Positions 25,295 through 35,876 of a stretch of 64,000 nucleotides of DNA are shown here, one piece after another. The stretch's first letter is position 1; every line of letters begins with the position of its first letter. Both the position numbers and the translations under genes were made by a program. A model generated the notes under the pieces. That model searched no databases, was not told the DNA's origin, and saw only the letters and a program-made list of their open reading frames with translations. Origin of the DNA: Juglans regia (Eukaryota; Streptophyta; Magnoliopsida; Fagales; Juglandaceae); assembly GCF_001411555.2 (NCBI RefSeq), contig NC_049903.1, positions 24,006,270 through 24,070,269 on the forward strand. The letters are read 5' to 3'.

Positions 25295-26840
25295 CACAAA
25301 CTTTTTTTTTAGATTTAAAAAATTATTATTATTATTATTATTATTCCTATATAATATTATTTGAAAAAAAAATCAATTATCTTGATCTTTTTTTTTTACC
25401 ATAATTCATAAAAATACATAATAGTTGTTGGAATAATATTGTTATCATTTTATAAAATGCAATTCTTATTTTTTTAGGTTTCAATTTATGCATTAATTCA
25501 TGATTGATCTTTAATTTATCATATCCACCAATTTATTTTCTATGGTAACGTGTTTCAACCAGGCATAAATCCTGACTAGTATACCTATATGTGTGATCTA
25601 ATCATCTTGTTTGATCTAGTGATGAAATAATAAGCAAAGATGAGAGGAAGCCAAAGTATAATGACAAATATATTGAGACAGAGGGCAACATGCAAATGAA
25701 AAATTTTAAAATTTCATATCATATCTTAGCATATTTCAAAAAAGTCAAAATAATACAAAATGATTGTATCTTAACATATTTTAGATTTCAATTCAATCAC
25801 CCATCAAAATTGAATTTGATGTTCTTTTAGATCTCAAAAATTATTTGTAATTCATCTTTAATTTTGTTGTGAAGTCTAGTTTTTAAAATCTTCATACTTG
25901 AAGATAATCCGTCTCCACTTATAATAGAAACAAAAAGAGTAAACACAAATATTATAACTACACGAAAAGCAAATTGGTAGCATATGATTTTCTAATGCTT
26001 ACCAGCTATTGGTACAAGCCAGAAATATTGGACAACTCTCGCCAGAAGATTGAATGTTGAACGACATTATCTTATATTGTTACATTTTTTCGTTAAGGGT
26101 GGAGATAAGTGCTACAGCTATAAAGAGATTCTATAAAAGTAAACCCACAAACTGAAATAGCTTCATATGATGTCAGCTCACGTCATGTGAATTACCAAGT
26201 CACCTCACGTTCATGCATGTTCATGTTAGCATTCGTGTTTTATTATCATGCATGCATATGTACACTACTAGTTAAAGTTATTTGTTAAGTTGCTGAGATT
26301 TATAATAAAATTTCACTTGTAGTCCCAACTACCATTTCTCCTGGAATGATAAATCATGTGCCAGGATCAAGATATGCAACGAGGGTCAACTGGAGGAGGT
26401 TGATTAGGCATCAACACATCGACGTGGAGCTTATAGCCTCGATGCTCCATTTCATCGATATCATGTTAGCTTCCTTGGCTAAGTTGTACGAGCTACTCGA
26501 AGGATTAGCCTAGTATATTATAGTAGTCTTTGTATGTACTTAAGAAATGTTATCTCTAGTACTCGTGATGTTACAGATCTTTGGACATACGCTGTAACTT
26601 TTGAACGTCTATTCTATGGATTTTATGAAGTATATATATGTTTCTGGGATATGTTACTTCTGATACATAGTATTATTAAAAAAAAATTATCCGCTGCGAA
26701 TAATGCATATTGTTAGATGCATGCTAGGTGCATTGCATCTTTATTTGTCATGAATAAGGCAGGTAACCTTGTGTTACATGTCCCAACGCTTCAGAGTCTG
26801 CCAAATCCCAAGAGGAATCTGGGGCGTCATAGGTTGTTTG
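25295..26840. other. AT-rich intergenic DNA
   Basis: It holds a (tta)n microsatellite at 25323-25345. Nothing else could be supported. Confidence 0.4.
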
Positions 26841-26841
26841 G

Positions 26842-27178
26842 AAGATGTTTCATTCCATCCCATCTCATCTCACCTCATTCCCAAATATTACTTAAATACA
26901 AACATTTTTCAATTTCAAATATTCAACTTTTTCATCTAATCATTATAAATTTCCAAAATTTCCAAACAAAATAATAAGAAAAAAATCAACTTTTTTAAAT
27001 CCTAAAACAATTATAATATTACAAAACTATATTATAACAATATGTTAACTTTATAATATTTTTATTCAACTTTTTCTCTCTCATTTTTCAAAATCCAATA
27101 AAACATCATAATTCAAACTATTTCACTACTATTCACAAATTTCTCATCTCATCACTTTCCCTAAGCATCCCCTAATAC
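26842..27178. mobile_element. MITE-like element with 'catctcatctca' ends
   Basis: The start is ggttgtttggaagatgtttc and the end is 'ttctcatctcatcac...ctaagcatcccc'. The interior shares 'caactttttcatctaatcatt' with the copies at 33056-33245 and 63788-64000. The inverted ends are imperfect. Confidence 0.45.
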
Positions 27179-28735
27179 TAGTAGCACAATAGGAATTGTA
27201 CAAACACTCATTCATTAATAGAAATATCCATAAGTCCCTATTCCTTCATCCCAAATGTAGTTGCATACCAACATTAGTTCATCGCCCACATCAAAATATA
27301 AAACATCATAAATTTTTCATTGCCTATATACAATTAACATCTTAAAATTACAAAGATAATAACATAAAGGGAATGGGCTTCCGTGATTATTCCTTGGACC
27401 GGGCTGGACCTTCTTCTTCGGGTAACCCTCCTAAGCTACATCTGCATCAAACTCTACAGTTCCAAGGGGTCAAACCATAGTGGGACTACCACGGTAAGAT
27501 TTCAACGAAACCTTAGTAAGTGAAAATTCATAACTGCACTAACAATGAAAGATAATAACGATGAATATGAATGCATAAGTTTCATGTAAATAAAATCGAG
27601 GTATTATAAGTCTGGTGAGGAATCACTCTTTGAGCAAAACAACATAATCAGGAATCATCATACTAATCACTATGTACGGGGAATCACTCTATCTATTCGG
27701 CACGGAGAATCTCTCTACCTAGTCAACACGTGAAATAACTTCCACCAAATCGATATCAAAAGTGCTCCACCCAATCAACACGGAGATTCTTTCTACCTGG
27801 GTTATCATGTAGAACCATACGGAAACATCCTACCCTGATTTGCACAGGGAATTCCTCGATCCAAATGAAACAAGTAACAACAAGCCACTAGGAATGGTAT
27901 GAGAAATCCTTAACCCAATGCCATGAGTATTGAGCCCTTGAAATCACATCATATTGGCACTGTAAATCACGTCACATTTGAAATCACATCTCTTTAAAAT
28001 CACATCATCAAGTTAGTCATTAACCAGAAAGAGAAAAAAATGTATTTTCACGAGAGAAAGGGGGTGAGAAACAGAATATGAAATCCTAAACATATCACAG
28101 ACATTTACCCTACATTACTAGCGTAGTGGTAGGAGTGAACCTACCTGAGTAGTATTCTAAATACTAATGGTTGCACTGGTGGTGATGGTATCTTGGTTGA
28201 TGGATACTTTGAGCTCTCAGCTTCCTTGAAGTCCTCAAAGAAAAGAAAGAGTATTTGAAGTACTTCACAATCTCAAAAGTTAGATGTTGACTATCATCCA
28301 ATGTCTTTCATACGTTAGGACTATCAATCACGATCCTGATGGATCCTAACCTCTGAATGGTTGGAAGGATGATCTTGAATCTTGGTTTTCCATATGTCCT
28401 CAGGACTAAAGAATTATAGAGATTGAATGGGCTGATGAGACAAGATGCACACGTCTCTGCAACTTGCCTTGGCACCAAGCCCCCATTCATTCTCCTTATG
28501 ATAGTTGCCCACGTGGCGTTAGCCCTTACTTTTGAGGTCTGACTTATGACCTGCAGTATGTATCCCTCATTTCCTAGGCATTCTCTTGTTGTGACATCAT
28601 TGATGGAGCATGGGCCCTGGGTACATAATATGTTGCCATCCGAGCTCTTCTGAGTTATCTTGGAGTGTTCATCACTTCGCACTAAACTTGTATTTGGTCG
28701 TTGCTCACCTTATGTATACTATTAACACGTCCTTT
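27179..28735. other. Unassigned repeat-like intergenic region
   Basis: A GC-richer portion (27370-27900) repeats 'cacggagaatctctctacct'-type phrases several times, suggesting decayed LTR or other transposon sequence. The open frame at 28308-28682 (minus, 124 codons) shows no domain I recognise. Confidence 0.35.
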
Positions 28736-29868
28736 ACTTGCTTGGTGTAGGAAAAACCTCTGTTAGTTGTCTTGTTCTCTTCATGCTATTCATACCCACC
28801 AAACTCCTCACAACGTATGGCTCGTCTTACTTCATTTCTACCTGCATGTTGCTCGCCTGGTTGCCTCCTTTTCGCCAACGTTTTGCCCATGTAAGGGGAT
28901 TCCTTCTCTCGATTCGACATGTGATTGCTATGAGTTTTTACACTTCTCAATTAAATACATACACATAAAAATAAATAAAATAAACATTTACAATAGGAAG
29001 CATATTCAATTCACAATTAATCTTAAAAAAAATATCATAATTTGTCATGACCTAATTTTTTATTTTTTATTTTCATCTATTCACTTTATCATCAAGGTGA
29101 TCGCCTGATGGTAAAGAATTAAAAAAAAAATTTAGACTCTAACCAAAGGAAGCCAAAATCCCTAACACATGCATACCATTTTTGTTCCATCTCTTGAAAT
29201 CAAATATCTACACTCAAGAACCAATACAAAGAGAGTCATGTACCAAAATTAACCTAACTATCCATGCTGAACATGCATGCTTCTAGTTATCAGTTTTCTT
29301 ATATTTTTCTTAGCCAATTTCTTCAATGCATGTAGTATACATGCATGTTCAAAGCATAAACTTCCTAGCCATGGCCGAAACATACTTTTGTACTAAAAAT
29401 ATTTTCATCATTCAACTCCCATTTTATACATGCAAACCCAAACACATGATATGTTCTTAGATTTCTTTCATCAAATGTCCTTTATTATTAACCTACTTAT
29501 CTACATGATCAATTCTTAGGCAAATTCTAGATTTTAAACTTAATCTGTGGAAGGAAATATGAAGAAATTAGTAAAGGAGACTTACCTAGAGCTTACTTCC
29601 TTTCCACCAAGATGCTTTTGTTTTTCCCTTCTTTTCTCTTTATCTCCTGGTTATCTTGGTGAGGTTATGTGTTTATGGTTGTGGAGAGTAGAAATGTATG
29701 CATTTGTGTGTGTTCAGTGGTGGCAGAGAAATAAAGGTATGTTTTTGTGGTGCCTTGCTAGAAGCGAAATGGAGTGTCCTAGTGATTGTGAAGTGTAGAG
29801 AAAGGAAGAAGAAGAGAGAATGTGTGATGGGTGAAGTTTGTACAAGTTTTGGACAACATCTACTAAGG

Positions 29869-30495
29869 TAGGTTTTGTAGAAATTGAATTAGATTCTCAA
29901 GTGGTGATCTCGTGGTGGAATAGGCAGAGGTGTGGGTCTGGTACTTGGAAGATTTTTAGGAAGATACTCTAGCCCTTATGGATTCTATGGTGTGCATAGT
30001 TAGACATGTTTATAGGGAGGGAAATAAAGTTGCTGATTGGTTGGCTCGAAGTGGTGCGACTGGTCTTAACTCTGAATGGAGACATCTTAGAGATGTGCCT
30101 AGGTTGCTTTGAGGATTAATCCATTTGGATATACTAGGTTTGCCATCTTTGCGTTGCTGTTAGCATCATTTTCATGTGGCGTTTTGTCCTCAGGTTGGAT
30201 TGGTAAGATTTTATGATTTCATGTTTTTGAGTTAACGTTGTTTGTGGTTTCTTTTACAAGAATGGTTTTCTTTGTAGTATTTTAGTACGTCCTGTCTTGA
30301 TATTTTTTTCTTTTGGTTAGAGGCTTCTAGTACATTTGACACCTGGTTTTGAAACTTTCTTGCTTATCTTGTAACCCCAGGTGCCGGTCTGTAACCACGA
30401 TTTTTCTCCGCCATAAGTGAGGGTTTATTAATAAAATTTGGGATGGGGTCATTCATGGACAGGTGAACCTTGGCTCTTCTATTAAAAAAAAAAAA
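29869..30495 (+). mobile_element. Short 5'-truncated LINE (RNase H plus 3'UTR)
   Basis: The left part encodes an RVT_3-type RNase H: 'ELDSQVVISWWNRQ' and, after a frameshift, 'IVRHVYREGNKVADWLARSG'. The 3' untranslated part ends in a poly(A) at 30484-30495. The flanks are atctactaagg (29858-29868) and atctacgaagg (30496-30506), a target duplication with one change. The uninterrupted paralogous copy reads 'acatctacaaggg' near 31222. Confidence 0.8.
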
Positions 30496-30595
30496 ATCTA
30501 CGAAGGCAAGTTAGTTGGTTGGCTGATTTGGCAGACCATGTGCCCATCATGCAGCTTGCCACATCAGCCTAATAGCCACATGTATATTCTTATAC

Positions 30596-30832
30596 ATTAT
30601 TGCGTGCTCCAATTTATAAGTAACTATAATTTGGTGTTGCAATTTTATATCGTAAATTAGTTACGATATAGTTATCATAACTATATTGTAAACACACATA
30701 CAATTTACTCGAAAAACACACAACCAACTAAGAATATAGTTACTCATAAATTGTATATTATTGCATGCTCCAATTGAACCTAGAAACACACAACCCAGAA
30801 ACTACACTGATAAAATTGGAGCACCCAATAAT
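30596..30832. mobile_element. 237-bp MITE
   Basis: The left end is ATTATTGCGTGCTCCAATTT. The right end in reverse complement is ATTATTGGGTGCTCCAATTT, one mismatch in 20. The interior has further inverted 'tatagttac'/'gtaactata' units. No coding capacity is present. The superfamily is not assigned. Confidence 0.7.
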
Positions 30833-31379
30833 ATATCCTGAAATATATATATATATATTATTTTTAAGAAAACATCTAACCACAATTCCTGTCATCATCT
30901 CGAGATAAGGTCAGAGTAATCATAAAGAAAATCAATTTGGCCATCACTTAAGGTAGTAGCAGATGCTTTTGTTTTTCCTTCTTCTCTATTTCCTCTTGGT
31001 TTTCTTAGTGAGGTTATATGTTTATGATTGTGGAGAGGAATAAAAGTGTGTGCGTGCGTGCGTGCGCATGTGTGCATTAAGTGGTGGCAGAAAATGACGA
31101 TGCGAGTTTTGTGTGGTGCCTTGGCTTGAGGAAAATGGAGTATGTTTGTGGTTGTGAAGTGTAAAGAAGGAAGAAGAAGAGTGAAGTGTGTGGTGGGTAA
31201 TTTTTATAAGGGGTTGGACAACATCTACAAGGGCAGACGGGTCTCTTGGGTTAATTTGGCAAACCACATGTCACATCATCTACTAGGGAAGTGTCAATCA
31301 TGCAGCTTGCCACATGAGCTTGCTTGCCACATTTATATTATATATATATATATAATAAATATTATATAATTTAAAAATG

Positions 31380-32590
31380 AAGATTTAGAATAATGCGTTT
31401 AATAAAGAAAATTTATCTTATTTATCACTTTTGTATAAGTCTCAAGTATAGGGTGTGTGTTTTTAGGTTTCTTTACTCTAGTATCACACAATACTAAATC
31501 CCAAGTCCAAATGTCATAATTCATGCATTTAAGTGATTTTTTTCTTTGTTGTATAACCTACCTAATCCAATTACCATTATCATAAGCCAAAATAAATTTC
31601 TTCTTTATCACCATGATCAAGCACCTTGCTATATACCTTTATGTATCATGCAAAAACAAAAATGCCTACTCTTTACCTATCGCACAACAAATTAACATTT
31701 CTACTCATCTAGTCTTTCGAGGGAGTAGCTGTTGTCAGGATCTTATGTAAAATCCAAGTTTTTCACATTCCAATCGCAAACCACTATGTCATAATTCTAC
31801 AAACTGCACCGAATTATATTTTTTTGAAGGAAAAATGTAAAACCTTAAAATATAAATTCTAAATTCCTAAAGCCCTTAATGTTAATTGTTTTTAAGAAAA
31901 TCTCAACCATGATTTAGTTAGTCACCATCCCAAGAGACGGTCAAAGTAATCGTAAAGAATCAATTCGATGGTCGCTTAGGGTGGCAGTCACCTGCCAAAA
32001 ATCCACTAGAGCTAGTCTGGCCGGATCTGGACACATCTGACATCGAAATGATCGGATCAAACTGGAGCTTGTCGGATCTGATCATTGTGGCTAGATCTTG
32101 CACCAGATTTGACACCTCCTTGGTGCCATGGTGGGTTGTTACCACCCCAAAGGTGTATGCTAGCCACCTTAAATGGGGTGGCCACACCACCCTTAGGGTG
32201 GAAACCACTCGCTCCTATTTTTTAAAATTTAAATTTAATTATTTTAAAATATAAGGATTCTTTTTTTTAAAAAATAAAATATAAGGATTCTAATCTTATA
32301 TGGATATGTATATTTTATATTTTAATAGAAAGTTGTCATTATTGAAGGGTGTAAAGGACTTGTTTACACTAGGTCCTATTTTAGATTTTCTTATCTTCCA
32401 ATGCCATGTGTTTTATCCCAATAACTTCAAATTCTTCTTAAATAGAGATGTTATATTCTCTCCTCCCTATAAAAAATCTCGCCTTTAAAAATGTAAGATC
32501 ATAATGACAAGTCTTACGGAGGAATTTGTTACTTGATTGATCAACCAAGCATAGATATTTGTTCTCATGTCTTCTTTGCAATGTGGTTCA
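31380..32590. other. Intergenic DNA with old repeat pieces
   Basis: 31885-31985 resembles 30865-30960 ('ttaagaaaa', 'ggtcaaagtaatcgtaaag', 'gatggtcgcttagggt'). The patch at 32130-32215 has inverted 'gggtgg/ccacc' motifs. No gene was seen. Confidence 0.4.
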
Positions 32591-32591
32591 T

Positions 32592-32813
32592 ATATAGGGG
32601 TGTAATTGGTCCGGTCTGGGGGGTCACAGATAGAAAATCTTGGTCCATGATTTTTTCGGACCGCCGATTACCCCTAAGGATTGGACTGGACCGTTAGCTA
32701 TCGGTCGGTCCAATCGGTTCGATTTGATCCATATGAATTAGGAAATTTTCACCCCTAACAATCTAATTTGCTCAGTTTCGGTCCGGTCTAGATTAAAAAA
32801 ATTTCACCCCTGA
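32592..32813. mobile_element. hAT-type MITE with perfect 8-bp target duplication
   Basis: The perfect 8-bp tggttcat lies at 32584-32591 and 32814-32821. The ends read TAGGGGTGTAATT and, in reverse complement, CAGGGGTGAAATT. The interior is rich in 'ggtccggtc', 'ggaccg' and 'tcggtccaatcgg' motifs in both orientations. The end sequence and 8-bp duplication are typical of hAT elements, and the left end matches the TAGGGGTG start of the larger hAT at 59470. Confidence 0.85.
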
Positions 32814-33055
32814 TGGTTCATCTACAACACCACATGCCTACAGATATTGTGTTGTCCTTTGCTCTTGCTCCTTGCAATCCAATACCTTCAGTAGAACTTC
32901 CTCGTTAGTCTTGTTCTTTCTTACTTCTAAACGTTCTAGATTGATGCCGTGAAGGGATTAGAACCAAACTCCATCATCTATACAAACCTCCTATAAGCTC
33001 CATTCAAACCTTGGATTTAGCTTTTTCCTTTTGTTGTACCTTGTAATTCTTTTTA

Positions 33056-33245
33056 GGTCTGATTTGTTTTCACAAACCATCTCATCTAATCATTGTAATT
33101 TTCCCAAACTCTCAAGCAAAATACAAAAAACAATTCAACTTTTTCAAATCTCAATACAAAAATAATATTGAAAAGTTATATTCTAATAATATTTTATTCA
33201 ACTTTTAATTTTTATCTCATCTCATCTGTGTAACCAAATGAGGCC
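33056..33245. mobile_element. Tourist-like MITE with TTA duplication
   Basis: The ends are GGTCTGATTTGTTTTCACA and (reverse) GGCCTCATTTGGTTACACA, and tta lies on both sides (33053-33055, 33246-33248). The interior has 'catctcatct', 'caactttttcaaatctca' and 'aataatattgaaaa'. This fits PIF/Harbinger-derived MITEs. Confidence 0.75.
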
Positions 33246-33640
33246 TTAGATGAGCTATCTTGACAAATACCTTGTCTCATACATTGAACAGTGATTCTCT
33301 ATAGTTATGTTGGCTTTGGGTCATCTTTAATTGATCATGGATAAGTTGGGCCTTTACACATACTTCTTATCTCAAAGAATCCTAGTCATAAAAAATAATT
33401 CAAAGCCCTATTTGCCTCTAGTTTTGATATAACCCAAGAAAGTATGAGAGTTGTGCTATTTATATATCTTATGTGTAAAAATAGACCCTAGTCCTTATGC
33501 TTCATTTTAGAAGACATAAGATAAGATGATTGTGCTGTAGAATTTTCTACAGAACTGCAGTCACCAAGGAGGTTTTCAAGGTTTTCTTAAGAATCAATTT
33601 TGAGTTGTCTTTCCATTCATTCAAGTCCTACAATCATAGA

Positions 33641-34511
33641 AAAAGGGCCCCTTTTCCTTTTCTAGACAAAGAAGCTCTGCCTTCTCTCTAGAAAGAAGAC
33701 CAATCATTCCAAGTGTCGTCGTCGAAGAGAAAGGAGTGAGCCTTGGCTCCACCTTCCTCTCCATTTCCTATTCCTTTTCCTCTTCATTTCCACTGTCTAT
33801 TTGTGAATATGCTTTTATGATAGTATTTTTCCACCGGTGGGAATTTTCTCAAATTTGCTGCACTCCGGCCATGAACTGTTGACACGTGCCCCACCATGAC
33901 GTTCCCCTTCCGCTGATCTACTAGGACGACGCGGAACCATGCCCAAAATGTTGGCGCGTGGCCCTCACGCGCGGTTTGTTTCCGTTCGTGGTCTTCATGC
34001 GCCGCAACACTCCAATAGCTCAGCCGACTACACACGCTGCACTAGCAGACTCCCCAACCTCCGATCCTTCAAATCGGCTAGACCCCTCCTCCATTGCATC
34101 GGCGCATGGTCCTCACGTGCCACTCCAGCGGCGTAGGTTGACTGTTCCTTCATTGCAGATCTGCCTTTCCCCTGCCAGTCTATCTGGATTATTACTTTTC
34201 CTAACCGGTGATCTTGTGAAAGAGATCAAGGACCTCACCAACAAATACCTCAAGACTTTCAACTACAGTGCATCCGCTTGCATCGCTTCCAGCGGTGGCT
34301 TACCTTCAAAACATCTTTTAAAATGGTTCCCTCTTAGTAGGACTTGGGTAGAGACCAATAAATTGGTCTCAATCCATTTTTTTTCTTTTTTTTTTCACCA
34401 CATTTGTATTGTGATTGTTGTTTTGGGGTATTTTGTTGGGGAACCCCATCCCCTCTAACATGTATCATCTTTTATTTTAATGAAGTTTGCTTTCTTAGAA
34501 AAAAAAAAAAA
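33641..34511 (+). mobile_element. 871-bp poly(A)-tailed retroposon of unknown family
   Basis: An 18-bp direct repeat, aagtcctacaatcataga, lies at 33623-33640 and 34512-34529. The insert ends in an A-run at 34499-34511 just before the second repeat, so it is a retroposed copy in plus orientation. It begins with a pyrimidine-rich, leader-like stretch, has a GC-rich centre (33840-34140), and ends in a T-rich 3' part with 'ttttattttaatgaagttt' before the tail. One frame is open from 33958 to 34458 (166 codons) without a domain I recognise. It could be an internally deleted LINE (5' leader joined to 3' end) or a processed copy of a cellular transcript. Confidence 0.75.
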
Positions 34512-34529
34512 AAGTCCTACAATCATAGA

Positions 34530-34817
34530 GCACTTGTAAAAAACACATTTAGAGTAATCTTCGGTGACATCTTGCTGGAATTTCAGCAAAAAAGAAAAAG
34601 AGAAACCACGATGATTTTATGAAGTTCACGTTTGAGTAATTAAGATTAGATTTGCACACGAAGTCTAACAAAAACAAACTTTCATTAAAAAAAAAAAGAC
34701 TTGTTGAAAACTATTTTAAAACTTGAAAAAAGCTTCTTTTGAGTGTCTTAAAAAGAAGAAACGAAATCATTATATCCATCCTTGGTGTTGGAAGTGATGT
34801 TTAGGAAGACCAAGAGT
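34530..34817. other. Short spacer
   Basis: Nothing was recognised. Confidence 0.3.
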
Positions 34818-35262
34818 GTGTTTTTGGATAGACACTTCAGATCAAATCAGATGAGTTGTTTTGTTAAAATAGTAAAATTTTTTTAGTTAAGAAGAGATGA
34901 GATAAATTATAAAAAAAATATATTTAAATAATGAGATGAGATGAAATAATTTTAACTTTTTGAAATTTGATAAAAGAGTTGATGCCATTGTTTTATAGAT
35001 TACCAAATTGTGCACTGTTTATGTACTATTCACTCATTGTTCACATCAATTTTACTGTTCATGTACTATTTATACTGTTTATTATTATTTTTGACACTGT
35101 CTAAGTACTGTTGTTTTCACTGTTTTATACTATTTATTTACTGTTCATTTAAATGGATGTTTTAAACTTAAGAGATAAAATATTGTATTTAAATAGCCAA
35201 AACTACTGTACGGTATAACTCCAGATGATATATTTTCATCTGAACTGTCTATCCAAACCCAT
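34818..35262. mobile_element. 445-bp MITE-like element
   Basis: The left end 'tttttggatagacacttcag' and the reverse of the right end 'ggtttggatagacagttcag' form an inverted repeat of about 22 bp. The interior has 'gatgagatgagat' and many short 'actgttcatgtactattta' units (35000-35150). No coding capacity is present. Confidence 0.65.
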
Positions 35263-35876
35263 CCAAATGGTGAGAAAAAAGAGTACATTTTCAAGTTGTA
35301 TGCGCTATAAATGTGTAGCCCCCTTTTACGTACATAATAAGATAAGTTTATATTACCAAGTAAAATGTTTCCATGTTGCATGCATTTGCAATGTTTACGA
35401 TATCAACATGTTCCCTGTACAATGGGACATATTGCAAAGTGCTTCTTTGACCAGATTTTCACCATTATTATTTCATGACACGAACTGTATTTTATGACAA
35501 CTATACTAGCTTAACATCTCACTGGAAAGGAAAATGAGAGAATTAAATCTGAGAGTTAATAAAAAGAGGAAAGCAAGGAAAATAGGTTACAAGAACAAGA
35601 AGCCAAGGAAATTAATACTTGGAGCAGTTTGCATGTTTATACTTCTTTACAGAGTAATCCGCCCCTTGTGATTGCTAAAGATATCAAGAGAACTACTTCT
35701 TGCAGCCATATGCATGTTTCTACACAAGGCCCCATGCCAACCCAAGAATATCACTATACAGAGAGTAGACTACTTTCGATTTATTCAGCCATGTTAAATC
35801 ATAAATTTTACAACATAAAGTACAAGAAGAATGATTGTGAAGGGCATCGAAGAATACTTTCTGTAAAAGGGTTGGC
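35263..35876 (-). other. 3' flank and presumed 3'UTR of the CAT4-like gene
   Basis: It lies directly downstream of the stop at 35877. It is AT-rich, without repeats I could define. A poly(A) site cannot be placed with confidence. Confidence 0.4.

Larger units (their letters stand above)
29590..31330. repeat. Duplicated 300-400 bp segment (two direct copies)
   Basis: Copy A covers about 29605-29868 plus 30496-30580, and copy B about 30960-31330. Shared phrases include 'gatgcttttgtttttccctt', 'gaggttatgtgtttatg', 'gtggtggcagaaa', 'gaagtgtagagaaaggaag', 'ggacaacatctac' and 'catgcagcttgccacat'. Copy A is split by a LINE fragment, copy B is not. The repeat itself is of unknown family. Confidence 0.7.

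Noticed and set aside
28308..28682. 124-codon minus-strand ORF
   Set aside because: No recognisable domain or neighbours; it could be chance or repeat-derived.
30895..31267. His/Thr/Ala-rich minus-strand ORFs
   Set aside because: Produced by a 'gtgcgtgcgtgc' microsatellite in the duplicated repeat.
33958..34458. 166-codon ORF as a host gene
   Set aside because: It lies wholly inside a retroposed insert with A-tail and target duplication and shows no domain. It is kept as part of that element.
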